A stretch of 64,000 nucleotides of DNA from Candidatus Kurthia intestinigallinarum (lineage in GTDB: Bacteria > Bacillota > Bacilli > Bacillales_A > Planococcaceae), in contig NZ_JTFC01000042.1 in NCBI RefSeq assembly GCF_003991225.1, positions 124,001 through 188,000 on the forward strand, given 5' to 3'. Shown here one piece after another: positions 56,976-64,000 of the stretch. Position numbers and translations under genes: made by a program. The notes beneath the pieces were generated by a model that was not told the DNA's origin, searched no databases, and saw nothing but the letters and a program-made list of their open reading frames with translations. Numbering within the stretch: position 1 is the stretch's first letter; the number at the start of each line of letters is the position of its first letter.

Positions 56976-58247
56976 TTATACTTGTGACGATGAATCTGCT
57001 ACATCCTTGTCGTTAAATGTCACACCTTTGTTTTTTTCACTCTCTGTTACATACAATGCACATGTTAAATCACCTGTTGAGTTTGCCATCGTACGGGTCA
57101 TATCAAGCAGACGGTCAACCCCAATAATAAGTGCAATCCCTTCAACTGGAAGGCCAACTGACTCTAATACCATTGCGAGCATAATTAAACCAGCGCCCGG
57201 CACAGCCGCCGTACCAATTGAAGCTAGCACCGCTGTTAGTACGACCATCGCCATTTGAGGTAATGTTAATTCAACACCAAATACTTGGGCAATAAAAATG
57301 GTCGCAACCCCTTGCATAATCGCGGTACCATCCATGTTAATCGTTGCGCCAAGTGGCTGTACAAAGCTACTGATCGACTTTGGTACACCAAGTTTCTTTT
57401 GTGCAATTTCCATTCCTACAGGTAATGTCGCACTACTACTTGATGTACTAAAGGCCACTGTTAATGCTGGAATATATGCTTTCCATACTTGTAGCGGATT
57501 GCGCTTTGCCAAAAGTTTGATTGCGCCTCCGTAAATTACAAAGAAGTGAACCGCAAGTGCAGCCAAAACCACTACCATATAAAGAAGCATAGCCTTTAAT
57601 GCACTCCAGCCCTGTGAACCAACTGCTGAGGCAATTAAACCAAATGTACCAAATGGCGCTACTTTCATCACAAGCGTAACTAAAAACATCATAAGTTCAT
57701 TCGCTTGCTCAAAGAAGCGCTGTACAGAGGCTGTTTTCTCGCCCAAAAAGCTAAGTCCTAACCCAATAAACAATGCGAAGAAAATAATTTGCAACATCGC
57801 GCCTGATGCCATCGCTTCGATTGGGTTTGCCGGAATAATACCAAGCAATGTTTCTGATGCAGGTGGCGCTTTTGTTGCCTCATAAGATAAGCCATCTGTT
57901 TTAAATGTACCAGCTTCACCTGGTTTAAAGATAAGCGCTAGTGTAATCCCGATAATAATCGCAATCGCTGTCGTTATCAGGAAAAAAATCATCGTCTTGG
58001 CGCCAATACGACCAAGCTTTTTGGGATCCCCAATATTCGCTACCCCTACCGAAATTGAGAAAAATACAAGTGGTACAATCAGCATTTTAATTAAGTTTAA
58101 GAAAATCGTACCAAGTGGTGAGAACAGGAAGCTGTCTAATTTTTCAAATAGTGCGGGTGATGTAATGTTTAAAATAATACCGACAATGGCACCAAGCACT
58201 AAAGCAATCAAAATCTGGACCGCTAAATTCATTTTTTTATTTTTCAT
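56976..58247 (-). CDS. Dicarboxylate/glutamate:cation symporter (DAACS)
   Basis: A 423-residue transporter with eight membrane segments and two re-entrant loops. The serine-rich S-T-S-S-S-S-A-T loop near residue 275 and N-M-D-G-T-A near 310 are the substrate and sodium sites of GltP/GltT-type proteins; T-G-D-L-T-C-A-L follows. It imports glutamate, aspartate or C4-dicarboxylates with Na+ or H+. The length fits the family. GGGGAAATGTGG precedes ATG 58247. Monocistronic. Confidence 0.9.
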   Translation of the reverse strand: MKNKKMNLAVQILIALVLGAIVGIILNITSPALFEKLDSFLFSPLGTIFLNLIKMLIVPLVFFSISVGVANIGDPKKLGRIGAKTMIFFLITTAIAIIIGITLALIFKPGEAGTFKTDGLSYEATKAPPASETLLGIIPANPIEAMASGAMLQIIFFALFIGLGLSFLGEKTASVQRFFEQANELMMFLVTLVMKVAPFGTFGLIASAVGSQGWSALKAMLLYMVVVLAALAVHFFVIYGGAIKLLAKRNPLQVWKAYIPALTVAFSTSSSSATLPVGMEIAQKKLGVPKSISSFVQPLGATINMDGTAIMQGVATIFIAQVFGVELTLPQMAMVVLTAVLASIGTAAVPGAGLIMLAMVLESVGLPVEGIALIIGVDRLLDMTRTMANSTGDLTCALYVTESEKNKGVTFNDKDVADSSSQV

Positions 58248-58546
58248 TCCACATTTCCCCTTTCTCTTTTATTTTATTCTGAAAATTATAAAAAAGTAAA
58301 ATGATATGTTCTTTTCGAATAGATATCATTCATTTTTTCTATAATTAAAATGAAAAGGTATGTGAATTGAAGCTATTTCACATCGATGAGACAACAAATA
58401 AGCGACTTTATTAGCTGAAATTAACATCTATTTTCTATAAAGTATCGTGAAAATCTACTCGCTAAATGCGTTATATTCTATTCATTTTAAACGCTACTTG
58501 CCATATTGAGTGCGTTTCACATGACAAATAATACGTTTTTTCACAT
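58248..58546. other. Intergenic region upstream of DAACS gene
   Basis: About 300 bases without a supported gene. It should contain the symporter promoter, but AT-rich sequence gives several weak candidates and none is clearly best. Confidence 0.4.
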
Positions 58547-58583
58547 AAAAAAACACCTTCAATTTTTTTGAAAGTGTTTTTTT
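58547..58583 (-). terminator. Terminator after pyruvyl transferase gene
   Basis: AAACACTTTCAA and TTGAAGGTGTTT pair with one mismatch, flanked by long A- and T-runs, 27 bases past the stop. Confidence 0.85.
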
Positions 58584-58609
58584 ACTAGTGTTTCAGTTTT
58601 AGAAGATGC

Positions 58610-59998
58610 TTATTTTTTCTTACTAAATAAATCAGCCGCTTTTAATGCTGTTCTAACTGCTTTACGGTCTAATGTACGTTTTTGGAAATCGACTTTCTTT
58701 TGAAGTGTTTTCACTTTTTTATCAAGACGATTTTTTTGAATGTTGAATTTACGTTCTTGCATTTTTTTCTCTTCTTCTACATATTTCATCCAACGTTTAC
58801 TCTTATCATTTTGTGATAATGTGAAGAATGACGGAATCGCTTCACGTTTTGGCATAGCCGCTACTAATTCATCAAAGTAGACATGTGTTGGATTATTTGT
58901 TTCCTCATAAATATGTGGAATTTTATTTAAGTTTAAGAAGTGAATGTAGCGATCAAAGTTTTTCGGCGCTTGGCGAGAAACCGATTGGAAATCACTCTTC
59001 TCGATAACATCCCAGATGGATGTATCGTCCGTAATGTCTGGTCCATAGATGAAGTTCATATCATGATATTCAGCAAGTTCACGCATACGACCATCTTTTG
59101 GAATGATAATACTTGGTGTACCTGCTAAAATAGCAGCTACGTTCCCGTGAAGACGTGCACCAAAGCTTAAATCCGTTGTTTCTAAAAAGGCATGCCAGCT
59201 TGGAACATCTAAGAAGTAACGTACGCGGTCTTCTTGATAAACAGAATGCTCAACAGAATATGGGTAGTTTTTATCTGAGTTTGGTAAGTCAGGTCCGCCC
59301 AAATAAGACATACGCAATTCACGTAACCATTGTGGAATGAAGTAATGGTTGTCAAATTCACGCATACTACGCTCGATGAAATCAAGCACATTATCTGGTG
59401 ATTTTGGTGAGTTATTTACAGAGATGATTGAATCTTTTGTAATGTTTGTATCACGAACGATTAATTCACGACCATTCATATACATTGAAGGACAGCCAAT
59501 CACCATATGGTCTGTATCTTCTTTAAAGCCTAAACCTGTTAAGTAATCCGCTGTAATTTGGCCACGTACACCAACGATAGATGATTTATTTAACACCGCT
59601 TTTACAAAATTACGCACATCATCATCGAATGGATACGTTTGACCTGATTTTGGATCGAAATCAGTGCTTAAACCAACACCCACAACATAGACAGGAATTG
59701 TTAAGCGATTAATTAAATCCGTATACGCACGTAATTTTGGTGCGAATTTTTCACGGAATGCATCTGCTAATGGAATAATATAGCCATCATAATGCTTATT
59801 AATATAATCCGCTTGATTTGGATTAATTTTGTAGTAATCAGGTGTGATTTTTACGTCTTCTTTCATTAACGTACGGAAAATGCTATACGCATAAACTAAA
59901 TTCCCCACATTACTCCCGATTGAATTGTTTGCAGCCATATATGCAGCATCAAAATTGTCTAGCGGCGAGACGCCAGCACGAATTAAATAGTTCTTCAT
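58610..59998 (-). CDS. Polysaccharide pyruvyl transferase-family protein
   Basis: A 462-residue protein. N-terminal half with S-I-G-S-N-V-G-N-L and G-V-R-G-x-x-T motifs, C-terminal half with S-F-G-A-R-L-H-G-N-V-A-A near residue 280, the pyruvyl transferase (CsaB/WcaK) signature. A basic coiled coil (about 405-455) extends beyond the usual 350-400 residues. Such enzymes add ketal pyruvate to wall or capsule sugars; CsaB pyruvylation lets SLH proteins bind. Whether this copy serves S-layer anchoring is not shown. AGGAGG precedes ATG 59998. Monocistronic. Confidence 0.75.
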   Translation of the reverse strand: MKNYLIRAGVSPLDNFDAAYMAANNSIGSNVGNLVYAYSIFRTLMKEDVKITPDYYKINPNQADYINKHYDGYIIPLADAFREKFAPKLRAYTDLINRLTIPVYVVGVGLSTDFDPKSGQTYPFDDDVRNFVKAVLNKSSIVGVRGQITADYLTGLGFKEDTDHMVIGCPSMYMNGRELIVRDTNITKDSIISVNNSPKSPDNVLDFIERSMREFDNHYFIPQWLRELRMSYLGGPDLPNSDKNYPYSVEHSVYQEDRVRYFLDVPSWHAFLETTDLSFGARLHGNVAAILAGTPSIIIPKDGRMRELAEYHDMNFIYGPDITDDTSIWDVIEKSDFQSVSRQAPKNFDRYIHFLNLNKIPHIYEETNNPTHVYFDELVAAMPKREAIPSFFTLSQNDKSKRWMKYVEEEKKMQERKFNIQKNRLDKKVKTLQKKVDFQKRTLDRKAVRTALKAADLFSKKK

Positions 59999-60083
59999 AA
60001 TATGTAACTTCCTCCTAAAATCTATACAAGTGTTCTCTTACTTCTATTATATTAATATACCCTCGCTCAGTTGTATTAAAACT

Positions 60084-60110
60084 CAATGACATTCATGTCA
60101 AATGTCATTG
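60084..60110. promoter_or_regulatory. Three-unit TGACAT inverted/direct array
   Basis: CAATGACATT and AATGTCATTG are perfect 10-bp arms; an extra ATGTCA lies in the seven-base centre, giving TGACAT, ATGTCA, ATGTCA at 60087, 60095 and 60102. It lies 86 bases before the pyruvyl transferase start and could be its operator. Confidence 0.5.
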
Positions 60111-60244
60111 TTTCACAGTTAACATAGTAACATACTTGCATCGCAATGGTACAACAGAAACATTTTTGTAATACATAATATTATATGCGATTTTTTTGCG
60201 TATTATGATATTCTGAATATATTAATTATTTAGGAGTGATTTTA

Positions 60245-60745
60245 ATGAACGGCGCTACTTACCGCATTGCACAGCTAGAAGATTTACCACGTATCGTAGC
60301 TATTTATAATTCAACTATTGCAAGCCGCATGGTGACAGCAGATACTGAGGAAGTTTCTATTGAAGATCGTACGCCTTGGTTTCACGAGCATACACCTACT
60401 CGTCGCCCACTTTGGGTAATGGAAATGAATGACGAAATTTGCGGTTGGATTAGTTTTCAAGATTTTTATGGACGTCCAGCGTATAATGGGACAGTCGAAG
60501 TCAGCATCTACATAGATGAGCGCTTCCGCGGACATGGTTTAGGCAAACAGGCGATTCAATTTGCATTAAACGCTTGTCCAGACCTAGGTGTCGAGACATT
60601 ACTAGGCTTCATTTTCGGGCACAACGCTCCAAGTCTCGCGCTATTCAAACATTTTGGTTTTAGCCAGTGGGGCTTTTATCCAGAGATTGCTGAGCTAGAT
60701 GGCGTCAAATGCGATTTAATCATTCTCGGAAAGAAAATCAATTAA
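60245..60745 (+). CDS. GNAT-family N-acetyltransferase, PAT/Bar-like
   Basis: A 166-residue acyltransferase. The acetyl-CoA loop R-G-H-G-L-G-K near residue 94 is complete, preceded by V-E-V-S-I-Y-I, and followed by G-H-N-A-P-S-L-A-L-F-x-x-F-G-F near 124, which is the phosphinothricin/methionine-sulfone acetyltransferase pattern. Its likely substrates are amino-group compounds such as methionine sulfone. The start is ATG 60245 with TAGGAGTGA upstream; a GTG three codons earlier overlaps that site. Monocistronic, convergent with putP. Confidence 0.8.
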   Translation: MNGATYRIAQLEDLPRIVAIYNSTIASRMVTADTEEVSIEDRTPWFHEHTPTRRPLWVMEMNDEICGWISFQDFYGRPAYNGTVEVSIYIDERFRGHGLGKQAIQFALNACPDLGVETLLGFIFGHNAPSLALFKHFGFSQWGFYPEIAELDGVKCDLIILGKKIN

Positions 60746-60762
60746 TTGCCATACATATAAAA

Positions 60763-60798
60763 AAGCCGGCATCACCTATTACGGTAATGCCGGCTTTT
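60763..60798. terminator. Strong two-way terminator
   Basis: AAGCCGGCAT and ATGCCGGCTT are perfect arms with ACC/GGT inside, flanked by A- and T-runs, between GNAT and putP genes. Confidence 0.9.
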
Positions 60799-60800
60799 CT

Positions 60801-62285
60801 TTAACGACTTTCTTCTTTTAAAATACGAACCGTTTCATCAAATTCTTCGTCAATCGCATTATTTTTCTTATACGTTAGAAGACTGACAACTATCGTAACG
60901 ATAAATGCTAATACAAAGCCTGGTACGATTTCATAAAGCATAGCACTTAAGACTTCATTCGACCCCCAAATAAATACGACTACTGCACCGACTACCATGC
61001 CTGATAGCGCGCCCCAGCTTGTCAGCTTACGCCAGTAAAGTGCAAGTAAAATCGTTGGCCCAAATGCGGCACCAAAGCCTGCCCATGCAAATGATACTAA
61101 TTTTAAAATCGTCGCATTTTTTTCCCATGATAAGTAGAACGCTACGATTGAGACAATTAATACAGCCATACGGCCCATAAAGACATAATGCTTATCAGAA
61201 GCTGTTTTATTAAATAACTTTTTGTAAATATCCTCTACTAGCGCAGATGATGTCACGATTAATTGAGAAGAAATCGTACTCATAATCGCGGCTAAAATCG
61301 CCGCTAGCATAACACCTGCGATAAATGGATGGAAGAAAACTTGTCCAAGTGCGATAAATACTGTCTCAGGGTCATCTAATGTTAAATTATTTTGTTTAAA
61401 GTATGCTACACCGACTAATGCCGTCGCTAAGGCACCGAATAAACTTAAAAACATCCAGCCAATGCCGATACGACGTGCCTGCTTAGTTTCTTTAACGCTT
61501 GAAATCGCCATAAAACGAACGATAATATGCGGCTGACCAAAATAGCCGAGTCCCCATGCTAAACTTGAAATAACACCGGTTGCTGTTGCCGTAGCAACAA
61601 AGCTCAGCAGCGATGGATTGACTTCTTTAATTGTTGCAACGGTTTCCGAAAAGCCGCCTGTATAGTAAAGACCAACTGCCGGCACTGCAATCAGTGCGAC
61701 AAACATCGTTAGACCTTGAATGAAATCCGTATAACTTACGGCTAAAAACCCACCGAATAATGTATAGGCTACAACAACGCCTGCTACAATGAATAGCCCT
61801 GTATGGTACGAATAACCGAATGAGCTTTCAAAAAATACGCCGCCCGATACCATCCCAGATGATATGTAAAATGTGAAGAATACTAAAATAATAAGACCTG
61901 TCACCATACGAACGAAACCTGTGCTATCTTTTAAGCGACTATCTAAAAAGCTCGGAATCGTAATGGCATTTTCTGATACTTGTGTGTAGACACGTAGACG
62001 CGGTGCAACGATGCGCCAGTTCGTATAAGCACCAATTGTTAAACCAATTGCAATCCATCCCTCTACTAAACCTGATAAATAAATCGCTCCTGGTAAGCCC
62101 ATTAATAGCCACCCTGACATATCGGCTGCGCCAGCGCTTAATGCCGTGACAGCAGGGCCAAGTGAACGCCCGCCTAACATATAATCCGTCAAATTCGACG
62201 TGCGACGAAACGAATACCACCCAATTGCCAGCATCGCAAGCATATAAAGTACGATGGCCACTAGCTGAAAACTGTTATCTGACAT
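60801..62285 (-). CDS. putP: Sodium:proline symporter PutP-like
   Basis: A 494-residue SSS-family transporter with about thirteen membrane segments. It has the G-G-R-S-L-G-P near residue 39, S-A-G-A-A-D-M-S-G-W-L (sodium and proline site) near 50 and G-Y-F-G-Q-P-H near 245, all as in PutP/OpuE. It imports proline for catabolism or osmoprotection. A close match to a catabolite-responsive element lies at 62356-62369 upstream, pointing to carbon control and thus to catabolic use. AGGAGG precedes ATG 62285. Confidence 0.9.
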   Translation of the reverse strand: MSDNSFQLVAIVLYMLAMLAIGWYSFRRTSNLTDYMLGGRSLGPAVTALSAGAADMSGWLLMGLPGAIYLSGLVEGWIAIGLTIGAYTNWRIVAPRLRVYTQVSENAITIPSFLDSRLKDSTGFVRMVTGLIILVFFTFYISSGMVSGGVFFESSFGYSYHTGLFIVAGVVVAYTLFGGFLAVSYTDFIQGLTMFVALIAVPAVGLYYTGGFSETVATIKEVNPSLLSFVATATATGVISSLAWGLGYFGQPHIIVRFMAISSVKETKQARRIGIGWMFLSLFGALATALVGVAYFKQNNLTLDDPETVFIALGQVFFHPFIAGVMLAAILAAIMSTISSQLIVTSSALVEDIYKKLFNKTASDKHYVFMGRMAVLIVSIVAFYLSWEKNATILKLVSFAWAGFGAAFGPTILLALYWRKLTSWGALSGMVVGAVVVFIWGSNEVLSAMLYEIVPGFVLAFIVTIVVSLLTYKKNNAIDEEFDETVRILKEESR

Positions 62286-62355
62286 CCTAACTCCTCCTTG
62301 TTTTCCTGACTTAACCGCGTTAATAATCGGAAAAGTCTAAATTTTGAAACGATAA

Positions 62356-62369
62356 TAAAAACGCTTTCA
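62356..62369 (-). promoter_or_regulatory. putP: Probable CcpA site (cre) upstream of putP
   Basis: On the minus strand TGAAAGCGTTTTTA matches the cre pattern TGWAANCGNTNWCA except at one of the last bases. It lies about 70 bases upstream of the putP start, in promoter position. Confidence 0.5.
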
Positions 62370-62430
62370 TTGTACTTTTACCCATTTAGAGAAAAAACTA
62401 TTCACGAATCATTAAATAAATTATGGCACG

Positions 62431-62462
62431 AAAAAAGGATTTTGCAAATGCAAAATCCTTTT
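62431..62462 (-). terminator. Terminator of PAS/AAA+ regulator gene
   Basis: AAAAGGATTTTGC and GCAAAATCCTTTT are perfect 13-bp arms with a four-base loop directly after the stop. Confidence 0.9.
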
Positions 62463-62464
62463 GC

Positions 62465-63748
62465 TTAACCTTCAAATTTTTTCAATCGGTATTGCAAACT
62501 CTGACGGCGGATATCAAGTGCTTTTGCTGCTTGTGATACATTGCCATCAAACAGCTCTAGCGCATTTTTAATATAATACTCTTCCATCTCCTGCATAAAA
62601 ATCGTCAGTGGACGAATATCTTGCTTCGATGTTACTACAATCGATTGCACCGGTTTTACCTCTTCGTCATTTTGTACTTTCCAGCGGAACGACATCGGTA
62701 ACTGGTCAAAGTCGATTTGGCGCTCGGTCGTAATCGTACTCATCGTTTCATCTAATAATACTTCAAGCTCTTTTAAATTTCCTGGCCAATCATAGCCCAT
62801 AAAAATTTTCTCTACACGCGCTGATAGGCCATCTAATTGACTACCCGTTGTTTCACGATAACGCTTAAAATAATCATCAATAAACGGCTGAATATCCTCC
62901 TTGCGCTCACGTAATGATGGGACACGGACGCATACAGACGCAAAGAAGTAATATAGCGCTTTAGATAGCTTTTGCTCGCTAATTAAATCAATCGGATCAT
63001 CGCCAACAGATGCAATGAATTGATTGTTTTCTTGATGATCTTCAAATAATTCCAGCAAGCGCTCTTGCCCCTCTAGGCTTAAATATTCTAAACGCTCACA
63101 GAAAATAGTGACGTGGCGGTCCTCTTCAAAAAGTGCCTCAATTTGCGATAACAACGCGGCTTCATCATGTCGACAAATCAATGTCACAAACTGCTCCTTA
63201 TGCACCGGTGATGCATGATGAATACCTTCTGCAATCATATCTTTTCCGGCACCTGATTCTCCGTATAATAGTACCGGCATTTGATTTTCAGCAGCCATGC
63301 GCGCCTTTTCAATGACACGCGCCATTTTTTTAGATACGGCCGTAATCGTCTCAAACAATAAAGGTTTGCCGTAACGACGAAGCGGCTGATAGGCGAGTAG
63401 TTCCCGCTCCGTAATATCGCGCATGATTTCAACAGCACCGATTAATGCCTCGTCTTGATACACCGGGGTTAAATCCGATAATGTCACAAACTCTTCGCCT
63501 GACTTCAGCCAGTAGTTTTGACGATGATTTTTAATCGCCTGCTCCGTTTTGAGTACATGATAAATCAAACTATCCTGACCGCGTGCATCCAGTGCCTGTT
63601 CCATGCGCTCGTCACTTGAAATACCTTTTAGCTCACGCATTTTTTCGTTAAAAATAAGCGTTTTCCCCTGTGTATCAACCGCATGAACCCCCACTTCGAT
63701 ATGGTTCGTAATATAGCGGTACATCTCCGTTAATTCCATTCTTTTCAT
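62465..63748 (-). CDS. PAS/AAA+/Fis regulator, degenerate sigma-54-activator type
   Basis: A 427-residue RocR/TyrR-like regulator: PAS domain (about 5-115), AAA+ domain (about 125-345) and Fis helix-turn-helix (395-427, N-V-S-Q-A-A-K-A-L-D-I). Walker A is intact (G-E-S-G-A-G-K-D, 163-170) and the W-P-G-N-L-K-E-L sensor is present at 321. The region that should hold G-A-F-T-G-A is missing, the AAA+ core is some 30-40 residues short, and Walker B is I-F-C-E-R. It therefore probably cannot activate sigma-54 polymerase. It sits just upstream of putP, same strand, separated by a terminator. AGGAAGG precedes ATG 63748. Confidence 0.8.
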   Translation of the reverse strand: MKRMELTEMYRYITNHIEVGVHAVDTQGKTLIFNEKMRELKGISSDERMEQALDARGQDSLIYHVLKTEQAIKNHRQNYWLKSGEEFVTLSDLTPVYQDEALIGAVEIMRDITERELLAYQPLRRYGKPLLFETITAVSKKMARVIEKARMAAENQMPVLLYGESGAGKDMIAEGIHHASPVHKEQFVTLICRHDEAALLSQIEALFEEDRHVTIFCERLEYLSLEGQERLLELFEDHQENNQFIASVGDDPIDLISEQKLSKALYYFFASVCVRVPSLRERKEDIQPFIDDYFKRYRETTGSQLDGLSARVEKIFMGYDWPGNLKELEVLLDETMSTITTERQIDFDQLPMSFRWKVQNDEEVKPVQSIVVTSKQDIRPLTIFMQEMEEYYIKNALELFDGNVSQAAKALDIRRQSLQYRLKKFEG

Positions 63749-63950
63749 GGCATGCCTTCCTCTCGCTTAATGTCATTAAAAGCAAAATAAATTGTCTACA
63801 CTTTACTTAAACATTTAATTATAATGCAAAAAAATTATGCACCCGATGTTTTTGTTCTTTATTTTATTATACCCTACATTATTTTGATGGCCTCTTTATT
63901 TTTTTAAAATATTGAAATACCTGAAAAGTCATTTAGACGAAGCATAAACT

Positions 63951-63979
63951 TTGACGCTCTGTCGTAATGGCTGTATAGT
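63951..63979 (+). promoter_or_regulatory. Sigma-A promoter of edge gene, leaderless spacing
   Basis: TTGACG (63951-63956) and TATAGT (63974-63979) have exactly 17 bases between them. An ATG follows six bases later, at the expected transcription start. Confidence 0.65.
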
Positions 63980-63985
63980 ATTCAT

Positions 63986-64000
63986 ATGAACAGAATAAAA
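63986..64000 (+). CDS. Start of a gene running off the window
   Basis: ATG 63986 opens a frame of five codons (M-N-R-I-K) to the window edge. No ribosome-binding site lies upstream because the -10 of a good promoter ends six bases before the ATG. The product cannot be identified; the frame could be short, so the call rests on promoter placement alone. Confidence 0.35.

Noticed and set aside
62286..62464. Possible sigma-54 promoter (TGGCAC...TTGC) before putP
   Set aside because: The GG-to-GC distance is 18 bases instead of 10, and the TTGC falls inside the terminator hairpin.

Overview
The window reads as chromosomal DNA of a low-GC, spore-forming, Gram-positive bacterium of the Bacillales. 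Strong Shine-Dalgarno sites (AGGAGG), sigma-A promoters, an AbrB gene whose promoter carries Spo0A boxes, SigV/RsiV, an OpuC transporter, LysM/P60 wall hydrolases and flotillin all fit. The mix of families suggests the Planococcaceae (Lysinibacillus/Solibacillus-like), but that placement is inference; no rRNA or tRNA gene is present to anchor it. I see no prophage, IS transposase or CRISPR array.

Layout. 1-2.6 kb: end of an ABC-2-type export operon built from a duplicated two-gene cassette. 2.6-10.8 kb: VanZ-like protein, soluble chemoreceptor, VAO-type flavin oxidase, two tandem acidic paralogues, secreted nuclease, thioesterase. 10.8-19.8 kb: many small genes, including a degenerate AgrA-like receiver, TM2 protein, AraC/VOC pair, OsmC, a lone tyrosine recombinase, a GIY-YIG protein, a SET-domain protein and aquaporin. 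19.9-28 kb: abrB with its Spo0A-controlled promoter, a MacB/HrtAB-like ABC pair, LysM-P60 hydrolase, HD-GYP protein, C69 dipeptidase, flotillin. 28-34.6 kb: KstD-like flavoprotein, hydrolase, DinB protein, secreted 5'-nucleotidase, YwbE, Tag glycosylase. 34.9-39 kb: sigV-rsiV facing a deacetylase-DedA-glycosyltransferase operon, which looks like an envelope-defence locus. 39-48.6 kb: nucleotidase, MATE pump with an apparently leaderless start, opuC operon, HAD phosphatase, M20 peptidase, TetR plus paired SMR pumps. 48.7-64 kb: AGCS transporter, OYE-type oxidoreductase, Mga-type regulator between direct repeats, lipoprotein, coaB joined to a DeoR gene lacking its DNA-binding domain, glutamate symporter, pyruvyl transferase, GNAT enzyme, putP and an adjacent PAS/AAA+ regulator lacking the sigma-54 contact loop, then a second apparently leaderless gene at the right edge.

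The most striking global feature is a dispersed ~137-bp intergenic repeat with six copies (A 11865, B 15774, C 18919, D 34634, E 41314, F 50700). Each has a central CCGGAA...TTCCGG hairpin; complete copies also have outer inverted ends. Five of six fill the gap between convergent genes, where the repeat probably doubles as a two-way terminator. Other leads are the Spo0A box inside the promoter of the degenerate receiver gene, two leaderless-type promoters, the GAFTGA-less activator beside putP, and the 17-bp direct repeats that bracket the Mga gene.
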